64,000 nt of DNA from Dehalococcoides mccartyi. GTDB lineage: Bacteria; Chloroflexota; Dehalococcoidia; GIF9; DYGU01. Both the position numbers and the translations under genes were made by a program. This document shows positions 48,054 through 57,093 of the stretch, piece by piece. Under the pieces are notes generated by a model that was given only the letters and a program-made list of their open reading frames with translations, had not been told where the DNA came from and made no database searches. Every line of letters starts with the position of its first letter. Position 1 is the stretch's first letter. Location: positions 36,529 to 100,528 of the forward strand of contig DYGU01000005.1 of the NCBI GenBank assembly GCA_020724525.1, read 5' to 3'.

Positions 48054-51000
48054 TTATCCTATCCCAAGCGCAGCCTCAACCATTGCCGCTATTTGCTCAG
48101 GCTTGAATCCTTTAACAAATATGCCTTTCTTTGGGCAAGTGGCTTGACACACACCACACCCTTTGCAGGCGGTTTCATCAACTTCTACGGTCTTCTTTAC
48201 TACTCCATCTTTCATATATTCAATCAAGGTTATAGCTTTAAATGAGCAGGGGTCAACGCAGTAGGCGCAACCATCACAGTTTTCGTCAACCACGAAGGAA
48301 AGTGTAGCCCCAAGTCCAATTTCATCTCGGGAAATTATAGTGGTGGCGCGGGCGGCAGCAGCACACGCTTGAGCAATGCTCTCGCCTATTGTCTTTGGCG
48401 AGTGGGCAAGACCACAAAGGAAAATACCCTCGGTGGCAAAATCTACAGGTCGAAGTTTCAAATGAGCTTCGAGAAAGAACCCATTCTGGTTAAGGGGGAT
48501 TTTTAACATCTGAGCAAGGTCTTTATTATTCTTGTTAGCTACAATAGCCGGGGAAAGGACAAGCAGGTCGGTATTGATAAGTAAGTTCGCATCAAGGATA
48601 GGGTCCCTCACTTTTACTTTCAATCCTCTCCCGTCCTCGGAAACCTCGGGCTTTTGGTCCTCATCGTAGCGAATGAATATTATTCCCTTCTCTCGAGCCT
48701 TCTGATAATACTCTTCCTTAAATCCGTAAGTCCTTATGTCTCGAAAAAGGACATATACTTCGGTATTTGGGCTGCTCTCTTTGATTTTTAAAGCATTTTT
48801 AATTGCTTGAGAACAGCAAATTCGGCTGCAATAAGCTCTATCGCCCTCACGAGAACCAACACATTGAATCATCACCACCCTCTTGGCATTCGATACGCCA
48901 GAAGAAAGCCTTTCCTCAAACTCGCGCTGGGTGAGGACCTTCCCATTTTTACCATATAGATATTGGTCGGGCTTCCACTCCTCAGCTCCGGTTGCTACAA
49001 TTATAACCCCGTGGTTTATTGTTTTTACTGCGCCCTCCTTCCCATTTAAGGTAGAGGTGAAGTCCCCAAATGACCCCTCTACTTTGGAAAGCGTAGTATT
49101 AGTATAAACTTTGATTTTCCCGTTCTGATTTACCTTTTCAATAAGTTCAGCCAGTCTTTGCTGCGGGTCATCGCCGTCAAGCAAGTAGCGCACATGACGC
49201 AAGTTCCCACCGAGTTCTGGCTCTTTCTCGACTAAGTGGGTTTCGAACCCTTGCTCTGCAAGTTGGAGAGCTGCGGTCATTCCAGATAAGCCACCGCCAA
49301 TAACCAGAGCGGCTTTATTTACAGTTAGGGTTCTGCCGTAAAGGGGCTCAAGCAATCTCGATTTGGCAACTGCCATCCTGACTAAATCCTTTGCTTTTTT
49401 AGTGGCTTCTTTTGGTTGGGTCATATGAACCCAGGAGCACTGCTCCCTTATATTTGACATTTCAAAGAGATAGGGGTTCAAGCCCCCCTCTCGGATTGTA
49501 TCTCGAAATAGTGGTTCGTGAGTCCTTGGCGTACAAGAGGCGACAACAATTCTATTTAAGTTATGCTCCTTTATTTTGTCTACGATTATACGTTGGGTAT
49601 CTTCGGAGCAGGTATATAAATTCTCCTCAGCATAAATAACCCCCGGAAGAGTCTTGACATACTCTACAACTGAGGGAACATCCACAATACCACCTATATT
49701 TATCCCACAGCGGCATATAAAGGCGCCAATCCTTGGCTCCTGACCAGTTACATCGATCTCGGGAGGGTATTCTTTCTTTGTTACTAAACTGCCTCGTGAG
49801 GCTGCCAATAATTCGCCTGCCTTCCCGGCAGCCCCGGAAGCTTGCATTACAGTCTCCGGTATGTCCTTTGGTCCAGTAAAGGCACCACAGACAAATATGC
49901 CGGGCTTATTAGTCTCAATCGGGGAAAGTTCGGCTGTATTGCAGAAGCCATAATTGTTTAGCTCAATTCCGAGCTTGGCAGCCAGCTCTTTTACCCCTTC
50001 CTTGGGCACTAATCCGACTGAAAGCACAACCAGGTCAAATTCTTCGCTTCTAATTTTCCCCTTTTCATCCTCGTAGCGTACTCGCAGGTTCTGGGACTCT
50101 GGAACTTCCACTATTTCTGAAACCCGGCACCTTATAAACCTGACCCCGTATTCCTTTTTAGCTCGCTCATAATATTCCTCAAACCCCTTTCCATAAGTCC
50201 TCATGTCCATAAAAAATATGGCAGTCTCCAGCCCGTTTTGAGCATGCTCTTTGGCAACTATTGCCTCTTTAATGGCATAGGTGCAGCAGACTGATGAGCA
50301 ATAGTTATTTCCTAAAGGAATATCTCTTGAGCCAACGCACTGGATGAAGGCTATCTTTTTTGGTTCTTTGCCATCGGATAATCTGCATAAATGACCCTGG
50401 AATGGCCCGGAAGGTGAAAGGATCCTTTCAAATTGAACTGAAGTTACAACATTTTTATATCTGCCATATCCGTATTCACCTTTTATCCTGGGATCAAACT
50501 TATCATACCCGGGGGCTAAAATGATTGCCCCCACTTCAAGCTCAACTATCTCCTCCACCATATCATGATTGATTGCTTGAGCCTGGCAGTTCTTTAAACA
50601 CTCAAGGCACTCTGAGCACACGCCACAGTTTAAGCAGCGCTTGGCTTCTTCAATAGCTGTCTTCTCATCAAAGCCAAGCTCAACTTCGGCAAAGAAGCTT
50701 ACCCGTTTCTGAGTATCTAACAAAGGCATAGCGCCCCTTGCCTTCTTTTTGACCCCCTCCTTTGATACCTCCTTTACCTTTTTAGGCTGGGTTGGTCTCC
50801 CTTCCTTTAAGTCTACTCCTGTGAGGTAGCGATCTACAGAGATCGCTGCTTCCTTACCGGCAGCAATAGCAGCAATAACATCAGCCGGTCCAGAAACCAC
50901 ATCACCACCGGCAAAAACACCATCAATGTTGGTTTGGAGTGTAAGTGGGTCAACAGACAGAGTACCCCAGGCCGTATAGGCAAGCTCTTTAGGTAGTGCC

Positions 51001-52484
51001 TCTTTGTCTATACCCTGGCCGATGGCGATGATCAGGTTGTCGACATCCATCGTGAATTGTGAGCCTTCGATTGGTATTGGGCGACGCCGCCCAGAGGCAT
51101 CAGGCTCCCCCAATTTCATCTTGATGCATTCTATGCCGGTTAGTTGACCATCTCTCGCTAAGACCTGGACCGGTGCCGCCAGGAAATGTATCCTCACTCC
51201 CTCCCTCTCTGCCTCCTTGAGCTCGCTGGGGATAGCTGGCATCTCAGCTCGGGAGCGGCGATAGACGACGGTAACCTCCTTTGCCCCTAAGCGTAAAGCC
51301 ACCCTGGCACTATCAATAGCGGCATTGCCGCCCCCGATAACGGCTACGCGGTTCCCTAACTCTACTCTCTCTCCAGAGTTCACCTGCTTCAGGAAGCTGA
51401 GGGCGTGGATTACTCCTCTGGTGTCTTCACCGGGAATGCCCATCTTCAGGCTTGTCTGAGCACCGGAGGCTAAGAATATGGCTCTGTATCCCTGGTTGAA
51501 GATCTCTACAAGACTCTTTACCGGGGTACCTGTCTTTATCTCCACCCCTAATTCTTGTATGTATCCAATCTCATTATCTAACACTGCTTTAGGCAAGCGA
51601 TATTCGGGGATGCCATAACGCAAAAGCCCACCTGGTTCAGAGAGGGACTCAAAGACAGTTACTGGGTAGCCTTCCCTAACTAGGTCATAAGCACAAGCAA
51701 GCCCAGCCGGTCCGGAGCCGATGACGGCTACTTTTGCCTCGTTTGTCCTCTTGATGGCGGGTGCCTTCTCTCTCCCCACCTTCAGCTCATAGTCGGAGAT
51801 AAAGCGTTTTAGAGAGCGAATGGCTATGGGCTCATCAACTTTCCCCCTTTCACAGTCTATCTCACAGGGGTGAGTGCATACTCGCCCACAAACGGCGGCG
51901 AAAGACATGGCTCTTCTCACAACCTCTAACGCCTCCTTAAACTTGCCCTGGGAGATGAGGGCAATATAGCCTTGGGCATTCACACCAGCGGGACAAGCAA
52001 CCCGGCAGGGTGGGTAGCCTTTTTTGTCGACGGCAAAAGCATTGGGGACACCCTGGGGAAAGAGCCGATAAATTGCTTTTCTCTTACTCAATCCCTGGTC
52101 AAACTCAGAAGCTCTCTCTACAGGGCATACTTTGGCACATTCTCCACACGCGGTGCATTTATTAATATCGACATATCTGGACTTCTTCCTGTTTTCTACT
52201 TTGAAGTTCCCGGCAGAACCCTCTACTCCCTCCAGTTCAGAGTAAGGCAAAAGCTCAATATTAGGGTGTCTGGCACTGTCTATTAGTTTTGGAGCCATGA
52301 TGCACATGGCACAGTCATTGGTAGGGAAAGTTTTATCCAACTGAGCCATTACCCCACCAATACCTGGTTTCTCTTCTAATAGATAGACTTTATACCCGGA
52401 TTCGGCTAAATCTAAAGATGCCTGTATCCCACCAATGCCACCACCAACAACCAAAACGGCACCTACTTTTTTGTTATCAGACAT
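48054..52484 (-). CDS. giant HdrA - GltD-like (FAD/NAD(P)H oxidoreductase) - HdrA fusion protein
   Basis: HdrA FAD site VVGGGIGGIQASLDLAESGYKVYLLEEKPGIGGVMAQLDKTFPTNDCAMCIMAPK; GltD-like PPCRVACPAGVNAQGYIALI and VAVIGSGPAGLACAYDL, VAVIGGGNAAIDSARVA; second HdrA-like IGAFICRCGINIGGIVDVP and LVIGGGLSGMTAALQLAEQGF; C-terminal ferredoxin. Start placed at MSDNKKVGAV. Confidence 0.9.
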   Translation of the reverse strand: MSDNKKVGAVLVVGGGIGGIQASLDLAESGYKVYLLEEKPGIGGVMAQLDKTFPTNDCAMCIMAPKLIDSARHPNIELLPYSELEGVEGSAGNFKVENRKKSRYVDINKCTACGECAKVCPVERASEFDQGLSKRKAIYRLFPQGVPNAFAVDKKGYPPCRVACPAGVNAQGYIALISQGKFKEALEVVRRAMSFAAVCGRVCTHPCEIDCERGKVDEPIAIRSLKRFISDYELKVGREKAPAIKRTNEAKVAVIGSGPAGLACAYDLVREGYPVTVFESLSEPGGLLRYGIPEYRLPKAVLDNEIGYIQELGVEIKTGTPVKSLVEIFNQGYRAIFLASGAQTSLKMGIPGEDTRGVIHALSFLKQVNSGERVELGNRVAVIGGGNAAIDSARVALRLGAKEVTVVYRRSRAEMPAIPSELKEAEREGVRIHFLAAPVQVLARDGQLTGIECIKMKLGEPDASGRRRPIPIEGSQFTMDVDNLIIAIGQGIDKEALPKELAYTAWGTLSVDPLTLQTNIDGVFAGGDVVSGPADVIAAIAAGKEAAISVDRYLTGVDLKEGRPTQPKKVKEVSKEGVKKKARGAMPLLDTQKRVSFFAEVELGFDEKTAIEEAKRCLNCGVCSECLECLKNCQAQAINHDMVEEIVELEVGAIILAPGYDKFDPRIKGEYGYGRYKNVVTSVQFERILSPSGPFQGHLCRLSDGKEPKKIAFIQCVGSRDIPLGNNYCSSVCCTYAIKEAIVAKEHAQNGLETAIFFMDMRTYGKGFEEYYERAKKEYGVRFIRCRVSEIVEVPESQNLRVRYEDEKGKIRSEEFDLVVLSVGLVPKEGVKELAAKLGIELNNYGFCNTAELSPIETNKPGIFVCGAFTGPKDIPETVMQASGAAGKAGELLAASRGSLVTKKEYPPEIDVTGQEPRIGAFICRCGINIGGIVDVPSVVEYVKTLPGVIYAEENLYTCSEDTQRIIVDKIKEHNLNRIVVASCTPRTHEPLFRDTIREGGLNPYLFEMSNIREQCSWVHMTQPKEATKKAKDLVRMAVAKSRLLEPLYGRTLTVNKAALVIGGGLSGMTAALQLAEQGFETHLVEKEPELGGNLRHVRYLLDGDDPQQRLAELIEKVNQNGKIKVYTNTTLSKVEGSFGDFTSTLNGKEGAVKTINHGVIIVATGAEEWKPDQYLYGKNGKVLTQREFEERLSSGVSNAKRVVMIQCVGSREGDRAYCSRICCSQAIKNALKIKESSPNTEVYVLFRDIRTYGFKEEYYQKAREKGIIFIRYDEDQKPEVSEDGRGLKVKVRDPILDANLLINTDLLVLSPAIVANKNNKDLAQMLKIPLNQNGFFLEAHLKLRPVDFATEGIFLCGLAHSPKTIGESIAQACAAAARATTIISRDEIGLGATLSFVVDENCDGCAYCVDPCSFKAITLIEYMKDGVVKKTVEVDETACKGCGVCQATCPKKGIFVKGFKPEQIAAMVEAALGIG

Positions 52485-52504
52485 CCTTGCTTCAACCCCC
52501 CCTT

Positions 52505-52738
52505 TTAACCGGCTAATAGTATTGCCAAAATTATGGTAACCCACATAGTAATGATAATAGCTACAGTCCATCTAAAATTACTCTGGAGGCGGTCCTCAAG
52601 GCGACCTATTCTGTCCTCAAGGCGACCCATCCTGTGCTCAAAGCTGCTTTCGAGATGATTGAGTCGGCTCCTCATTTCCTCAAGGATTCCCTCTATTTTC
52701 GCCACCCTAGATTCTAAAGTGGGATGCTCTTCATTCAT
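52505..52738 (-). CDS. small coiled-coil protein with C-terminal TM anchor
   Basis: RVAKIEGILEEMRSRLNHLESSFEHRMGRLEDRIGRLEDRLQSNFRWTVAIIITMWVTIILAILLAG. Confidence 0.65.
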   Translation of the reverse strand: MNEEHPTLESRVAKIEGILEEMRSRLNHLESSFEHRMGRLEDRIGRLEDRLQSNFRWTVAIIITMWVTIILAILLAG

Positions 52739-52985
52739 GTCCTTTTTGTCCTGTACCTCCCAGTTTTGTGAAACTGCTTTTTAACCAGCTAATAGTATTG
52801 CCAAAATTATGGTAACCCACATAGTAAGGATAATAGCTATTGTCCATCTAAAATTACTTTGGAGGCGATCCTCGAGGCGACCCATCCTGTGCTCAAAGCT
52901 GCTTTCGAGATGATTGAGTCGGCTCCTCATTTCCTCAAGGATTCCTTCTATCCTGGCAACCCTCGGTTCCAAAACAGGTTGCTCT
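52508..52985. repeat. tandem direct duplication (~200 nt per copy) of the coiled-coil/TM coding segment
   Basis: 52508-~52730 and 52784-~52985 are near-identical (e.g. CTAATAGTATTGCCAAAATTATGGTAACCCACATAGTAA.GATAATAGCTA). Confidence 0.85.
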
Positions 52986-53359
52986 TTTTTAGCTTCCCAA
53001 TAAAAATAGGCAATTCCTTTCTGCCTGGTAGCTTCTATTTCACCCGTGATTGGATTAACCTTAAGTCCCAGGGATTCCAGTGTCTGGACGCCAATAACAG
53101 CTTTTGCCCCGTCAAAACTAGCAGCTATAGCTGGTCCGTCTCTATCACCTATTGCTGCCCTTATGGCATAAGTCTCCGCCTCAACCACTTTTCCATCAGC
53201 CAATTCTAACGGAACCGTCCCTGGAATCTTGATAGCACCGATTTCTTCCAGTATCTCCTTCGGCAAAGTGGTAAAGGTAGCGCCGGTATCAACCAGAAGG
53301 TCCTTTAGCACAGCTTCTTTAGTCCAACGAACGATTAAATCAACATGAACATGTCTCAT
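52781..53359 (-). CDS. retropepsin-like (clan AA) aspartic protease domain fused to coiled-coil/TM tail
   Basis: LLVDTGATFTTLP active-site motif; C-terminus nearly identical to the 52505..52738 protein. Confidence 0.8.
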   Translation of the reverse strand: MRHVHVDLIVRWTKEAVLKDLLVDTGATFTTLPKEILEEIGAIKIPGTVPLELADGKVVEAETYAIRAAIGDRDGPAIAASFDGAKAVIGVQTLESLGLKVNPITGEIEATRQKGIAYFYWEAKKEQPVLEPRVARIEGILEEMRSRLNHLESSFEHRMGRLEDRLQSNFRWTIAIILTMWVTIILAILLAG

Positions 53360-53377
53360 ACTATACCTTCCGACAGC

Positions 53378-53770
53378 TTAGTGGTGGCCTCCTGTCAATT
53401 TTACTATCTTTTCAATGTATAAGTTTAGGTCATCTAAAAGAGTGGCTACTTCATCAAAGTCTAAGGAGCCCTCGTAGTAACCTTCAATATGGAATTGGTC
53501 TCTGAGGAAGAAATAATACGGTCTAAGCTCTTTTTCAAAATATTTATTGACCATAAACCTTCTTCCCCTGTCACCACCTTTGGGCAACTCTTCTTCTTTG
53601 ACCCCCTTCTGAGCCAGATAGGCATAGGTAGCTTCGATAGCAGAAAGCCAGCCTTTGGCACAAGCATTTCTTAAAGCGTCGCCATCCTTTTTCTCTTGCG
53701 CCTTTTCAAATTCCTCTTTTGCTTTCTGGTAAAGCTCTTTAGATTGTGCTAAATGATTGAAAGTCGCCAT
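53378..53770 (-). CDS. PaREP1/HEPN-like helical protein
   Basis: AQSKELYQKAKEEFEKAQEKKDGDALRNACAKGWLSAIEATYAYLAQKG...GRRFMVNKYFEKELRPYYFFLRDQFHIEGYYEG. Confidence 0.55.
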   Translation of the reverse strand: MATFNHLAQSKELYQKAKEEFEKAQEKKDGDALRNACAKGWLSAIEATYAYLAQKGVKEEELPKGGDRGRRFMVNKYFEKELRPYYFFLRDQFHIEGYYEGSLDFDEVATLLDDLNLYIEKIVKLTGGHH

Positions 53771-53974
53771 TTATAACAAGCTCAAAATTGCCACTCCAAA
53801 CCCTACTATTAGCCCAATCATGCTCCCTGATATCAAGAGAAATAGTCCCCTTAAGTTCCTTAATTCGCTCACAATAAATAATGCATCATCACTTATGTTT
53901 AATCCCTGACTTTCTGCTCCTTTCCTCGTCTTCTCTGTTTTCTCTTTGCCCACTGTTTTCCCTCCTACAGGCAC
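53771..53974 (-). CDS. small protein with C-terminal TM anchor
   Basis: LRNLRGLFLLISGSMIGLIVGFGVAILSLL. Confidence 0.55.
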   Translation of the reverse strand: MPVGGKTVGKEKTEKTRKGAESQGLNISDDALFIVSELRNLRGLFLLISGSMIGLIVGFGVAILSLL

Positions 53975-54034
53975 TGCCTGGCTTTCTTATTCTACTTCTT
54001 CTAAATAAATAATTCATAGTTTTCCTTTGGGCAT

Positions 54035-55084
54035 TTAAATTGCCTCCAAAACTAATTCTGAAACGCCCTTAATTTCAATGACATCAGCTTTATCCACAGT
54101 CAGAAGACTATTGTCGAAATTAAGCAAACAATAAGGGCACGCTGTTGCCAATATTTCTGCTCCAGCTTCGACCGCTTGTTCTAATCTTAAGTCGGAAAAC
54201 CTCTCACCTTTCCTGGTCTCCATCCATATTCTCCCGTCGCCACCGCCACAACATAAGCTATTTTCCCGGTAATCGGGCAATTCAATAAGCTTTAAGCCAG
54301 GTATACTGGCAAGAACTTGGCGAGGCTCCTCGTATACACCATTATGACGCCCAAGATAGCAGGGGTCGTGGTAAGCTACTTTCTTCTTTAGTTCTTTGTC
54401 GAACTTTAGCCTCTCACCCCTACTAAGCTGGGCTAAATACTGGGTATAATGGATTATCTCAAAATTGCCCTCAAGATCAGCGTACTCGTTTTTGAAAGCG
54501 TGGTAGCAGTGTGGGAAGCTGACCACAACCCTACGCACTCCCTGCTCCTTGAAAGCACTAATATTGGCTTGAGCTAAATTCCGGAAGAGAGCCTCATTTC
54601 CAGCTTTACGAACGCTCTCGCCACAACACTTCTCTACTGAGCCTAAGATGCCAAAGTTTACCCTTGCCTTATTAAAAACGCCAACCAAACTTTGGGCTGC
54701 CCTTTTCACTTTGAGGTCATAAGCAGGAATACAGCAAGAAAAATATAACAACTCTTTATCTGCGGTAAAACTGTTCACATTTAAGTCTCTTGCCCAATCG
54801 CCTCTCCTTAAAGCCCTCATTATGTTTATTATGTCTACACCCTGAGGGCAACGTTGAACACAGGCACGACAAGTAGCGCAAAGCCACCAGGCTTCATCAC
54901 CAAAGTCAACTAACCCCAGTTGTGCTTGGCGCATCAGCCTGCGGATGTCAAATTGCCTAACTTTATTCCAGGGGCAGCTACTAATACAAACGCCGCATTG
55001 TTCGCAGAGACGGAACGTTTCACCACCGGCTTCTTCGAGGAAGGCAACTGTGTCCAAGTCAACTGTCAAAATCTCACTGCCCAT
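54035..55084 (-). CDS. HdrD-like protein: dicluster ferredoxin plus two CCG (cysteine-rich) domains
   Basis: CEQCGVCISSCPWNKVRQFDIRRLMRQAQLG; LCATCRACVQRCPQGV; YFSCCIPAYD...KCCGES; DPCYLGRHNGVYEEPR...LCCGGGDG. Confidence 0.88.
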   Translation of the reverse strand: MGSEILTVDLDTVAFLEEAGGETFRLCEQCGVCISSCPWNKVRQFDIRRLMRQAQLGLVDFGDEAWWLCATCRACVQRCPQGVDIINIMRALRRGDWARDLNVNSFTADKELLYFSCCIPAYDLKVKRAAQSLVGVFNKARVNFGILGSVEKCCGESVRKAGNEALFRNLAQANISAFKEQGVRRVVVSFPHCYHAFKNEYADLEGNFEIIHYTQYLAQLSRGERLKFDKELKKKVAYHDPCYLGRHNGVYEEPRQVLASIPGLKLIELPDYRENSLCCGGGDGRIWMETRKGERFSDLRLEQAVEAGAEILATACPYCLLNFDNSLLTVDKADVIEIKGVSELVLEAI

Positions 55085-55100
55085 AGTAACCCTTTCTCAT

Positions 55101-55970
55101 TTAGCTTCGTTGCAAAGAATGAACCAATTCCATCGGGGATATGAGGTTTCTTTCCAATCCCAACTCTTTCACCCTATATCCAAAGGCAAGCCCCATCAAT
55201 TGGGTAAAATAAAGGATGGGCATGTCCAAATTCACCTTGTATTTAGACTCTACTTTTGGATACAAAGTTTCCAAGGCCATATGACACATAGGACAGGCTA
55301 CAACAATACATTGAGCACCCCAATCTTTGGCTCCAATGAGGATGCTCTTTGTCATCTCTATGGTTAGTTCCTCATTGGGTAGTAATAGTGCCCCGCCACA
55401 GCACTTTGTCTTATATGGGAAAGGAACACTTTGACCCCCTAAAGCAGTAATTATTTCATCCAAAGACTGCGGGCAATCGGGGTTGTCGAAATGATAAAAC
55501 TGGGAAGGTCTAACAACTACACAGCCATAGTAGCAAGCGACTCGTAAACCATTGAGAGACCTCTTTAAGTTCCCTTTAATCTTTTCAATCCCAGCTTCAT
55601 TAACAAGCACATCCAAAAGATGTCTAACGTCTAAATCTACAACCGCCTGCTGTTCGATTATCTCACTGACCTCCCGCTTTAGCTTTTCATTGCCGTTTAA
55701 CTCTTTTTTAACCCTGACATGCGCAAGTAGGCAAGCACTGCAGGGCATAATGACTTTTTGGAACTCTTTGGCAGCAATAGATAAATTCCGGGCGGGAAGG
55801 GCGAGTGCCAAGAGGTGACTGAGAGAGGCTGCCTCAAAAGCACCACAACAATTCCAATCCTTTATTTCCTGTAACTCTATGCCAAGGCTACCCGAGATCA
55901 AATGGGCAGATAAATCATATTCTTTGGCTGATGAGTGGAGCGAACATCCTGGGTAATATCCGATTTTCAT
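55101..55970 (-). CDS. hdrB: heterodisulfide reductase subunit B-like (HdrB), cluster 2
   Basis: YYPGCSLHSSAKEYDLS...DWNCCGAFE; CYYGCVVVRP...TKCCGGALLLPNEE...CPMCHMALE. Confidence 0.93.
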   Translation of the reverse strand: MKIGYYPGCSLHSSAKEYDLSAHLISGSLGIELQEIKDWNCCGAFEAASLSHLLALALPARNLSIAAKEFQKVIMPCSACLLAHVRVKKELNGNEKLKREVSEIIEQQAVVDLDVRHLLDVLVNEAGIEKIKGNLKRSLNGLRVACYYGCVVVRPSQFYHFDNPDCPQSLDEIITALGGQSVPFPYKTKCCGGALLLPNEELTIEMTKSILIGAKDWGAQCIVVACPMCHMALETLYPKVESKYKVNLDMPILYFTQLMGLAFGYRVKELGLERNLISPMELVHSLQRS

Positions 55971-56560
55971 CTCTCTTCTCGTTCTTCTATCTTCTTGAAT
56001 ATGCGTTTAACCGCTGCTGTGCCACCTCTAGAGGGCGATATGGGCACTTTACCCTTTCTGTACAGCTTTATTCCTAAAGGGGCATAAGCCAAAATACCTT
56101 TAAAATCCTTTTTCCTAAGAAAGAACTTCAAACTTAATCCGGGTTCCCAAAGCCTGCCATAATCTTTGACTGTTTCAAGGAAGGAATGGGCAAACAAGAA
56201 ATTGGGGGCTCTTATCACGTTTTTCTTCTTCTTTAGCTCACGAATAGCAATATTTCTAATGGCGTGAATTATTGAGGTAAACCTGACATCCTGGGGGCAC
56301 CTTTCATAGCAGAGATAGCAATTGCAGCATATCCAAATAAAATCGGAAGAGAGCACTTCCGATTTTATACCGAGGAGTGCCATCCGAATTATCTTGCGAG
56401 GGTTGAATCTGTCGTCGATTTCGGTTATGGGGCAACTGGCGGAACAGGTTCCACAAGCAAAACATCTTTTTATGTTTTCACCCCCGGGTTGACAAGCAAT
56501 TTCCTCCCGAAAGTTAAAATCTAATTCGTTAAGAACTAGAATATCTGTTTTGGTTGTCAT
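55967..56560 (-). CDS. hdrC: heterodisulfide reductase subunit C-like (HdrC), cluster 2
   Basis: CFACGTCSASCPITEIDDRFNPRKIIRMALLGIKSEVLSSDFIWICCNCYLCYERCPQDVRF; start at MTTKTDIL. Confidence 0.9.
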   Translation of the reverse strand: MTTKTDILVLNELDFNFREEIACQPGGENIKRCFACGTCSASCPITEIDDRFNPRKIIRMALLGIKSEVLSSDFIWICCNCYLCYERCPQDVRFTSIIHAIRNIAIRELKKKKNVIRAPNFLFAHSFLETVKDYGRLWEPGLSLKFFLRKKDFKGILAYAPLGIKLYRKGKVPISPSRGGTAAVKRIFKKIEEREER

Positions 56561-56704
56561 GTTCCCTCCGGTGTTATCCCTTGCACATAGGTACCGCTGA
56601 ACAGTTACCTTTTTCTCTCCTCCCACATCATTATATTATATATACTATATAACAACTAAAACTTTTTGCCAAGAGGTAGATAATATGGTGATTAGCAATT
56701 CACC

Positions 56705-56776
56705 GTCTCCTGTGTGCCTAAAACAAATACAATTAACTTCTTTAAGTCTTTGAATTGGGCACCGATACAACCTATG
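56705..56776 (+). pseudogene. decayed fragment of an MvhD-like domain, paralogous to 58388-58458
   Basis: tcctgtgtgcctaaaacaaatacaattaacttctttaag.tctttgaattgggcaccgatacaacct vs ccctgtgtgtctaaaataaacataactaacttccttaaagcatttgagttgggcgctgatacagtcct. Confidence 0.7.
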
Positions 56777-57093
56777 TCATCTAAAGGAGTCTTGGCAAGA
56801 ACTTCGGCAAAGATTATAATATCTCTTGAAGGGAAAGGAAGACAGCAATGATTAAAGAGATACTCCTTATATCTGCCTTGCCGCAGCTATTGTCTGTTTT
56901 GTGACTATGTATTTAATACCTCGCTTAAATCGCCGTAAAAAGCCAAATAAGATTAAGAGTCAAGGAGAACTCTTGATACGGCTTGAGGAGTGCATGATAC
57001 TGATTGAGGAGCGCACTGGTCTGATGATACCGCTTCAGTTAACCCTCATCGGGGCGGTGCTCCTTACTTGAAAGGTCTGAGACGGTCTGGAGC

